Notes under the pieces: model-generated | Told to the model about the DNA's origin: nothing | What the model saw: only the letters and a program-made list of their open reading frames with translations | Databases searched by the model: none | Translations under genes and position numbers: made by a program | NCBI GenBank assembly: GCA_013398615.1 | Contig: VZSR01003371.1 | Coordinates: 5,779,632-5,843,631, forward strand | Direction of reading: 5' to 3' | Length of the DNA stretch: 64,000 nucleotides | Source: Brachypodius melanocephalos | Lineage: Eukaryota > Chordata > Aves > Passeriformes > Pycnonotidae | Shown: in pieces, positions 53,961 to 64,000 of the stretch | Position numbering within the stretch: the first letter of the stretch is position 1 | Layout: every line of letters begins with the position of its first letter

Positions 53961-56900
53961 CTGTACTGCCATGGGGTAGTGCCCTTCCCTCACAGCTCAG
54001 CTCACTGCACAGCACCTTCCCTCTCCTAAGCAAAAACGTCCCCTGGGCCCATCCTCTGCTGAACCTGGCACCTCCTGTGTACAGCTCTAAAAACAGTGGC
54101 TGCTCACTTCATAAGACCTGGAAATTTCTCCTGCCTGCTCCCTAATGGGTTATTTAAATTCCCCTAATCAAGCAGTGGCAAACTATCACTCCCTGAGCCT
54201 GGTTTTTGGTTTCCTGCTTCCCTTCTTCCCCTTCCTGAAGCCCCAGCCTTCCTGCAGGCAGGTGCCCAAGCTCTGGTGTGCTGATGTTTGCCTGCAAGCA
54301 TCAGGCACCAGGCACATTGGTACATCCAAATTAAACAGATTTAATGATTCCTGCAGCAAAAACACCAGGGCCATGGGCACGTGCTTCACTTTCAGTCTAA
54401 CAAGGAGAATGTCTCTTCCAATCAAAAGGAATTTTTTCTCCTGCTAGTTATGATAAAAGCTCAAGCTGGAGATGAGCTACAGTGATTGGGCTGAATACTT
54501 CAAGGGCTGATAGTCAGATTAGAGGAGTTGCTTCATCTGGGAGGAACCTGGGAGAAACCAGCACAAACAGACTCTATCAAGCTGTCCTGCAAGCTCCTCT
54601 TGGTGGTTTTGCTCTCACTCGTCCCAGTGCAACATCTCTGCCTCTACCAAGATTTGCTCCTCTGACCGGACAAGATGTGTTTGAGGAGAGAAGACATAGG
54701 AACAACTGTGGACATCATCTGGACTCCAACATTCTCTGCTAGAAGTGCAGTTTCTAACCTTTTTTTTGCACTGGGGTTGTGGAGCCCAGAAGAGAAGTCT
54801 TCAGAAATATTACAGGCTAAAGACAGCACACCACCACGCTGTGAAGGACAGGCTGTAGCTCCAGCCTCAGCAGGGCTGTCAAGAAAATTTGACCAGTGTC
54901 AGGGTTTTTTTTAAATTTAGAAGTCTATAAATCTTCTCTTCTACCTCCAAAACACCACTTTTGCCTATCAAACCCTTGCAAGCAACCAGCAAAATGAAAA
55001 GGCATTGAAGAGATACAGAATATGACTGAGCTGTTGGTGTGGAGCCTGTGCTGTGGTCATGGAGGCCGCTGGAATGCGATGTCCCATGCCACCACAGGCT
55101 TTGGAAACTTCCCTAAACCATCAGCTTGTCAGTTTGCTGATCCCATCTGTCCCACAGGTATTGGATCCACACACTTTCCCCTGAGCTAAGGAAACTGCCC
55201 TGGGCAGCACCCCCAGGTACCCCAGGGTACCTTCAAGGGACACTTTCCAATTTAAGAAAAAAATTACTCCTTGTTAAAAGGAAGCAAGCAGCATCCCACA
55301 AGGTGCCCACAGAACCTCAGCCTTTCTATTTTATTACCTTCCTAACAATTTTGTCTGTTCTGGATAAATAAAAGCTCTCCTGACAAGTGGAAGGGTGCCT
55401 GGATGGAGAGAGCAGGTTGTTCCAAGGACCAGCTGGTTCTCCAAGTCCTAATTCTCTCTCCCATGCCCTCCAGCATCTCACTGAGACACTTCCCCAGCTG
55501 GGACAGTCTGCTCTGCCAGGGGCTGCAGGAGAAGCTGCTCACTTGCATGTCAGGAAAACTGCCAGGCAAAGCATTAAGCAATGAAAAACAAGCAAACAAG
55601 AATGCAAAATGCCCACCAGCTGCAGCAGGAGCAGTGTTGAGGAGCCAGCTGATATCCTACATCTGCCGTGTGTTGCAGTAAGCCCAGCTCCTCCTTTGCT
55701 TTTCTCTGCCCACATCTTACACCTCCATGGGGCTGTGGCTGGGATTTGGAAATCTGAGAGATGGGATTTTTGTCTTGGTTTGCTCTGGAGTGCCATCACA
55801 GGGTTCTGGGAATATTCAGTCACGAACAATGACCTTGTTCTGACCCAACTTGTGGCTGGCATGCAGCATGACAACACATCACTAGGAGTAGTTCTCACCA
55901 TCACAGACTCTTCCTGTAGCCCAAATCTCAGCACTGGCAGAGCCGATGGATGGAAATCAAGCTTACACATTCCAGACACTGATCAAACAGCCTGTGGCAC
56001 CATGGCATGGAGAAACGGGCATGGGGACAGGCTGAGGGGCCACAACTCTGCTTTGCCCACAAGCCCATCCTCATGCTGTGACCTCCAAGGGGCACCAGTC
56101 TGAAATGGGGCAATCCAGAGCCTTCTCTAGATCTGAGTTTTGCTAAAGAGCAGATTGAGCCAGGTTCAGCTGTTTCTGCCATCTCTTCTTCACACATTTT
56201 TTGGGAGGCACATGGACACTCCTAGGGCAGAGAGGAGCCCATGGAGGTAGAGACCTGCTGTTGACCCTGCTTGGAGCTGGAAGTCAGAACGAAAAACTAC
56301 ATAGATTCCTTCCAGCAAATCCCCTAAATTATCCTACAATTCTTCCCATTAGTCTTCCACCCCATACTGCCACCCTCAGCAGGAAAAGCCCACCCCAGTG
56401 AGGACAGGGCCATTTGCAGCCTTTCCCCCCAGTCTGGGCACATGAGGCAGAGCTTTCATCTCGAAATGATACTTCTAGAGTCTCATGAATTTTATCAAAC
56501 ACTGGTGGTTTAATTCTTTCTCACATATGTAGAAACCTTGCCATGAGTCTGAGCTTTTTGGTGGGGGGGGGTGTTTTGTTTCTTTTTAACGTCACAATAA
56601 TTTTAATGTTACAAGTTCATAAATCAATTCTTCTTCCTTGTTCTGCCCCACACCTCCTGTCGGGGTGTGGCTCTAAGCAAATGAGACCCTTGAATGAAAA
56701 TTCACTTTTTTCTTTTCTTTTTTTTTTCTTCAAGAAGTGCTCATGTCTCCTCAGCCTCAAATATTTCATGCAGGTTGTGCCATGTATTTCACAAGCTAAG
56801 CCAAGCAAAACACTGCCTTCCATATACACTGCAAAAAAAAGGTTTTCAGGCTCAAAGCATTTCTCTCTTTGGCAGATCCTTTTCTCAAAGCATACCAAAG

Positions 56901-59900
56901 AAAAAGTATGGAAATTAAATACAAAGAGTGGTTAAAATAATATTTTGGGTAGAGATGAGCCCAAACCAAACCCCAGATTAGAAAGCCAGATACCCCCCTA
57001 GACACCATGCCTAAAATGAGGAGGTTTGTTGTGATACTCAGAGAACAACTGGAAAGCATTGCAGGTCTCCCAGCGAGTTTAATTTCCTAATTGAACTTAT
57101 AAAAGACTTAACCCCTAGCAGTCCTCACAGCTAACACAGATCCTTTTATATTTATACCGTAGATTATATTTACCCAGGCTGGCCCTGTGTGGATTAGATG
57201 GGGGTGGATGGGCTGTGGGGGGGCTGATGGGGGTCTGGCATGGCAGAGAGGATCCACAGGGCAGAGGGGCTCTGCTGAACCTGGGCAGGGGACCCAAAGC
57301 TTCCCTGGATTTCAGTGTGGTTATTTCTGCTGTTTGGATCCAGCCTGTCACTGACGTGGGCACAAACTGCAGTGTAATTTGGGGTTTCAGATCCGGCATT
57401 TAGGACTGGATCCAAAACTCGAATGGAAGAAATTTGGGAAAGAGGCTTTTAAGAGTTTAATTTGAAACAGAAAACCCATGAAACTATTTTTGCCCTGGTC
57501 TTTAATTAACTATTTTTTTTTTTATCCTCTAGTATGCCCAGGCTCTTCAGGCATCCAGCAGCAATGTCTCAGTATTAAATAGGACACTTTATGCTATAGG
57601 AGTGATGAATGACTGACAAACTCAGCTCCCTGTGAACCTGCTCTTCTGGAGAGGTGAACAAACAGCATGTTACAGCTCTGTGTGTGCACTCAGCAGCAGC
57701 CATAAGAAAAGCTGGCTTTGAGGAAAACCTATCTTAACAGCAGATTTCAAGAGGATAATTGCACCTACTAATCTATAAATACTCTCAGAATCTGATAATG
57801 CAAGTCTTGGAGACATCTTTACTTTCTGTATCCCAACAGAGAGTCCATGTATGTGACTGTAAATAAGACAGTTTAATAAAGTGTATTTTACTCTCTAATA
57901 ATATTTTTATAAATCTAAAAATAACCTTAAAAATATTTGTCCTAGTACTCGACAGGATTTGGACTTGTTTTTCCATCAATTTAGTGGTTGTAACACAGGT
58001 CTTAAAATAGAGGGGGAGGGAGAGTGTTGTTTTGCTCCAGAAGTTGAGTGTGCACCCAGCACATCAGCCCAATTCTACAGAGCTCCTGCCATCATGAGCC
58101 CAAACCATCCCAGCTTCCTTCCAGATAAGGATGGACATGCCCTGGGCTCTGGCCACTGCTCTGTTCCATCCTGTTCTGTGCCAGGACTGCTCCTGTCTCG
58201 TACCCACAGCATAGGCACGTGCCCAGCCAAATCCCATCTTCAATAAGCCAGGTAGCCACACCTCTGTTCCTCCACCCTAAAACAAGAACAGGACTTGGCT
58301 AAAATGCTGGATACTCAGTGAAGCACCTGCTGCTAGGCAAAACAAAACCTCTTGGGCATGAAGGGTCCACAGTGCAGGAGAAAGAACTTATTAAAAATCC
58401 TTTTTTTTTTCATGTGAAGTATCATGTTTTTAATGTTTCAGTTTGTTGAATCCTTGTCCATCACAGCTTGACACTTGTTGGTTGCAGGGGTCATGTCCCA
58501 CCCTTAATGCATGCAGCTCACCCAGCATAATCACAGCTCTGCCCCAGCAGTGGTGCCAGCATCTCCCTGCTCCCCTCACCAGATTCGTGCTGCCATTGAT
58601 GCCTTCCCAAGCAGTTTTGGGAACTGCAGGCATCCAGGCTCAAAAGCAAACTCTGGAAGGTAGTTTCATAGCAGAGAATGTTCCTGGACTCCATCAGCAA
58701 CATCTTCAGACCCATCCACCTTTCAAAAAGACAAACTCCATGAACACTGCTCTCATATAGATACATGCACACACAAAAACAGTTATTAGCTTAATAGGGT
58801 GAGTATCAAAATGCAACAATAAATTATCTGACATCTTTATTACTTAGAATGACTGATTCAAACAAAGCTAACCCTTTAATTATGTTTATATAATGTAATT
58901 TGGCAGAAGTCATAAAACACCCCTTTGGCAATGCCAGATTAAATATTTTACATTTGCTTGGGCAGCACATTACAAGACTGGAAGTGGTATTTTTGCCCAA
59001 TGCTCTGGAGCAGTGACTGCAGTAGTGTGGAGAAGAACAAGGGCATAGAGGTTCTGCCCTGAAGGAATTGTCCTGAGATCGAGGGACCCCAATCCCACTT
59101 TGTAGAGCTCCCCTTCCCACCCTCACAACCAGGAGAATGGAGCCACTGCCACTTGCCAAGACCAAACCAAAAGGGCCTGCTGATGGCTGATGCCAAGGGC
59201 ACCAGTGGTGCTTCTGTTCTTGCCGGTGGGGTTTCCTGGGTCACTCACCTTTCTGCCCACTGCAGCTTCTCTGAGTCCTCCTTCTGTGTACAACAGGAGA
59301 AGGGGTCCCACTTTATGCCACAAACATTTTAGCTAATGGTTCTTGAGAAAGTTCGTACCTGGGATTTCAGAGAGAGGATGAAGCTCCGTGAGCTGTTCTG
59401 CAACAGGGCACGGGACAGAGAGAAGTCTCTGTGTCCAGATTCCCAGAGCCCATTTTCCCATTACTGCTAAGTATCTTCCCAAGAAAAATGAGTTCCCACA
59501 CCAGGTTTGGTGTCTGGGTTCCTCTGTAGGAAACTCCCCAAAGATCCCACATTTCAAGCTCCATGGCTCTGTTCTTCACTGTTGAACTAGAAATGCTTGT
59601 TGTCTGTTTCAAAAGGATGCAAATAAACCCAGCCCTCACTCCCAGAACAGGTCCCACGAAGCTGCCCCTCCACTGCCAGCACATCAGGAACATGGACGGA
59701 GATGAAGTTAGAACAAAGCCCCTCAAGATCCAGGATAGCCACTTTGCTGGCAAACAGACTGGTTGCCCTTCCCAAGGGATTTTCCATGAGTCATCCCCAC
59801 CATGCTGGGAATCTCAGTCCACTCTCAGCCCTCGGAGGTCCACATGCCTCATCTGACCATGGCCACCTACTCCAACATATCTAAATTCTCCCCTGCCAAG

Positions 59901-62900
59901 GACCACCCCGACTTCGTGGGTCATCCAGAGAGATTTCTCTGACTTGTTTCTGCTGCTACAGTGGTAGCACAAAGTTGATATTCATAAGGAAACACAGCAC
60001 AGTAGAATCCAGTGCAGGGAGAGTGTGGCTGTATCTTTGTGCAGCCAATGGGATGGAAAGCTGCATTCAGAGTCTGCTGGAGCAGCCAGCATAAACTTAC
60101 TGTAACCCTACTGCTTTGCTTAAGTTCAGACTCTTTCACACACTCACACTTTGCCCAGCATATTCTTTGTAAAATGTAAAGTAGGTATCAGTTTCAAATG
60201 CTCACTATGAGCATCAAATTGGATACAGAAAGAGGTACCTAAACCTCTCTTGACTGTTTTAATTAAGTGATGTTTGTGAAGGTATCAATAATGGATGAGG
60301 ATACAGGACAGACAACAGGAACTTGAATTTCTTCAGTAACACGTGGAGCCAAATGGTACAGACTGAGATTCAAAATTAATTTAAAAATAAAACCAATAAA
60401 ACAAAACAAACAAACAAAAAACCCTAAAAATAATTCAAGTGGTCCACAAAACAATACATAATGTACAATTCAGAACAGAAACTTTGACTAATGTAAAGAG
60501 ATGAGACCTTTGGAGCACTAAGCAGAGCAGCTTACAATTTCTGGAGTATGTCATGTTTGCATCAAAGTGTTTTAATTACAGAATGAATAAATCCATCCAG
60601 ACAAAATTTCTTTGAGTTCTTCAAAGACAGCCTTGACTGTTTTGCCAAAGCACTTTCCCTTTTTTGCCTTCATATAAATTACGGTGTGCAAAAAAAAATA
60701 AGTCAATTAAGAGAGAATAGGCATTATGAAATACTTCCCTTTGCATAAGCACACGGGCTTGCAAATCTCATTGAAATTCTGTCGAGTTGCATTGCCCACA
60801 CAACTTGCAATCTTAGTGAAAGCCACACAAAGGGCTTCCCTCCCCATTGTTTACAGGAGCGTTTTGGGAACGGGGCATATATTGCTGCGCAGGAAGGGAA
60901 GCAGAGACAGGAGTGAAATGTAGTTTGTTGAGCTAATAAAACAGCAAGGCTTCCATTTGTTTCCTTAGTCCTATAGAGCCATTCCTGTTCAGGACTTACA
61001 CGCTCCACAGCTTGCAGAGCTGGTGACGAGCGTTTTCACTGCTGACTGTTAAAGCCTGTGGGCTGGTCATGTTTTAACTCTGAGAATGTTTCCCAGCCAT
61101 TATTAATGGCAGTGGCTTAATTCATGATTTAAGAGGTTGATATATAACAACAAAGAGACAGAAAGCCCTGAAGAGACCTGCTGTACCTAACTAGCTAAAC
61201 TCCTCTAGAGATTACAGCAACCCCTGAAAAACATAAAATTCATCTAAATTCAGGGGATTCTGAAGTTTGCAAGGCGTTTGGCCAAAAGCAACCTAAATAT
61301 TTTCATATTCCTTTACATAAAGTTACCAGTACTGCCTAATTACATGAGTAATAAGAGACAACAAAGTCTCCTTCTCACACATTCAGAACACTCTTTCATG
61401 CAGCTAGGAATGGTATATATAAAATAATTAAGAAGGACATCAATGGAAGCAAGAAGGGGCATGAGCTTGGAAAATCTGCCAAACCACTGGGGCTTCTGGC
61501 AGAACACCCTGAATGTCTGGGATCTACTTGTTCAAATGTGGGCATCAAACTTCTCCAGGGAGACAGCCCATGCAGGTCAGCAGTCACACAAGACCACAGG
61601 ACAGCAGCTGCCTCCTGCTGCCCTTGCAGGTGAACTTCCCACTTCAGCTCCAAGGCAGCTATGGCAGAGAAACTAAACACAGGTGAGACAAATTCTATAA
61701 AAAATACCTCAGGAAAAAAGGTATCAGAGATTCCCACACTCATGTCTCAGGAACTGGGGCTGCTTCAGCTCCATCCTGCCATTTCTAGGGGGGCTGTAGA
61801 CCATTTCTGAAGACACAGGCATACACAGATGAGAAGAAAAGCTCATTGTTTCTCCCTACCCCAAATATTCAGATGAAGTGAGTGAGCAAAAATCTACCTT
61901 TACTTGCTTAGTGACTTCAGACCATCATGGCTGCAGCTGTTTAATGCTGCTCCATCCATTTGCAATGCCAATTCTTTGAAACCTGTTGAAGGCAAAGGAT
62001 ACCTTCTGCTCAGCAGAAAGGGCTGAGTGTCAGCTCCAAACTGCTTTTCTTGCCTCTTGGAAATCCTAGTTTAGTCCTCCACTGTTTTCCATTTACTCTC
62101 TCACTTTTCTCCCGTTGAGAAGGAAAGAGAAAAGGGATAAATGGTTCAATCTAGATCTTCAGCTGCTTTCAATAGGACCGCGATCATTTACAAGAGGGGA
62201 TAATGCCACCAACAGGTGAACTCAGCTTTTTCCTGATTTACACCAGGGGTGACGTTCACCATCAGCTGGTGGCCTCCTCAATAACCAGGTGACTTCAGGG
62301 TGGTTTATTTCTGAACCTCACATTTATACCAGAGTAGCAGGAGGTGTCCTCCTCTGTGATACCTCATCTTTATGAGCTTGTGTACCTGGGAATTGGGTGA
62401 AGCCTCCTGAAGGTTTTTAGGAGAAAAGCTAAGAAAATAAATTCTTTCCACAAGAAGAAAGATCCTTTCCACAGGAGCAAGGCAGCCCCAAGTAAGAGGA
62501 AGGCGTGTTGAACTCTGCAGCTCAGCTGGTGGTGGTCACAGGAGGAAACTGGGCCACTTCTTCAGGCTGTGCAATCCCTTCCCTGAGCACTCACACACCA
62601 CCCTGGTCTTCCGATGCAGCCTCAGCAGAAGGACCTCCCATGCAGCAGTACTCAGAGCTCAGTGTGTGAACAATATATATTTTCTTTGTTCAGTCCTCAG
62701 CTCAGTCAAGCCTCCCTTGCCCTCTTTTTCTTCACTAACTCCCACCATGTGCCCAGCTGCTCTGGCTCGGGGCAGTCTCGGGTGGGTGGTCACTCCCTGG
62801 CTGGGGCAGTGCTTTGCTCCCCTGCCTGCAGCCGTGCCCAGCCCCAGCAGCTCTCTGACTATCAGGAAATTTGCAAACCAGAGCGATGAATTGTAGGACC

Positions 62901-64000
62901 TCTCCAGGGAAAGCACTTCTGGCGCACCCACACACTCTTTATGCAGCTGGAATTAAAATCAGGTTTTATTTCCCTCTCTGGGTCAAGCAGAGTAAATCAT
63001 CACTTCCCTGGTAAGCACAGAGCCTGGGCCAGCACTGCCCAGCAATGAGCCCTAGTGACAGGGATGTGTACCCACAGCAGTGAAGGATCTTTCACTCACA
63101 GTGTGTTTTAGCCTGTCCCTTCTTCCCCCACCCCTGCATGTTTTCTGCTTATAACAATTAATTGCTCCATTGCTGAAGGCAGTGTTTAATCCTGCGAGCA
63201 TAAATTCTCACGTACAGCGATGTGATCAGTGAGGCTTGTGGGATTAAGTCCTTGGGTCCACCAAAAATTTTCACAGGAGGGTAATTATACTCAGACATGC
63301 AGCTACATGAGTGTTTCAAGAGAAGCACATGTGCAATTGCTTGAGATTTGTTGCAGTTTTTAAAATCAGAAAAATTGTTCAGGATCAAGTTAACTTGCCT
63401 GGGCAGACATGCACAGAATAAAACTGTTTAGGGAAATCACTTCAGGGTTTCTCCTGTTGGTCCTTTACCTAGTGCCCCTTCAGACCTCAATTCCTTTCTG
63501 GAGCAGTGCCTTTCCCCCACCAGGCTTTGCCTTGTTGTTTTCCTGACCTGAGCCCCTCCTGCCACCTTCTACATTAGTCCCAAACTTGAAGTTTCAGCCA
63601 GAGATGCTAAAATTTTTATCTGCACATCTCATTGTTTTTTCCTTGCAGCCTAAAGGGCAAATAAGCACAAACATGAAGTTAAGGATTTATTAATGGCATG
63701 TGTGTTCAATTGAGACAATCCATCAACCCTAAAATTAGGAAGTAAAAATCTTCATGTTATCTCAGATAATCTGCCTGGGACAGTGCTTCCTGTGGCTCAA
63801 GAAACAGCTCCTTGTCCTCTCCTGAGGGCATATATCACCCTCAGATACCTTCTGATCCCTCTGCAGCTCTGGTGATACCCCAGCCTGAGCAGCTCACTGC
63901 TAACTACAGCCCAAACAAAAGGCAGTCAAGGCAGGAGGGAATGCACAGGAGGAATTCCCACCGACAAACTAGAGCTCGTCATACCAAGACCATTGAAGAG
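53961..64000. other. Intergenic stretch, no gene recognised
   Basis: No CR1 fragment or family-matching exon was recognised. AT-rich parts lie near 57.8-57.9, 58.8 and 60.2-60.7 kb. Upstream exons and the promoter of the minus-strand coiled-coil gene should lie in the left part but could not be identified. Confidence 0.5.

Overview
The window looks like nuclear DNA of a bird, probably a songbird. Two things support this: small introns around a conserved receptor kinase gene, and scattered short CR1 LINE fragments as the only recognisable interspersed repeats. No homology search was possible. Family assignments rest on motifs and on recalled family sequences, and exon edges were read from splice signals.

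Region 1 (1-8.8 kb, + strand) holds the 3' part of FGFR3. Seven coding exons run from the middle of the kinase N-lobe to the stop codon. Their sizes (111, 191, 123, 71, 138, 106 bp and the last exon) and every splice site fit the FGFR family, and residues in the kinase insert, the activation segment and the C-tail point to FGFR3. A long AU-rich 3' UTR follows, interrupted by a 100-base assembly gap. It ends at polyadenylation signals near 8.77-8.83 kb. The 5' part of the gene lies to the left of the window.

Region 2 (8.9-50.9 kb) is gene-poor. It carries seven CR1 fragments, several microsatellites, AT-rich stretches and a 40-bp sequence present twice. There is one CpG-rich island near 31.2-31.8 kb with perfect CArG and MEF2 consensus sites. 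A few stretches rich in homeodomain and POU-type sites could be conserved regulatory elements of FGFR3 or of neighbours outside the window.

Region 3 (51-54 kb, - strand) holds what I think is the main hidden item: a multi-exon coiled-coil gene of the CCDC42/CFAP73 (DUF4200) family. Four exons match the family collinearly, with phase-0 junctions and mostly good splice sites. It has odd traits: a Lys/Thr/Gln-rich insertion from an A-rich low-complexity tract, a short stretch missing between two exons, and a candidate N-terminal exon that runs into a TGA. It may be a fast-evolving ciliary/sperm gene or a young pseudogene.

Region 4 (54-64 kb) contains nothing I can support as a gene.
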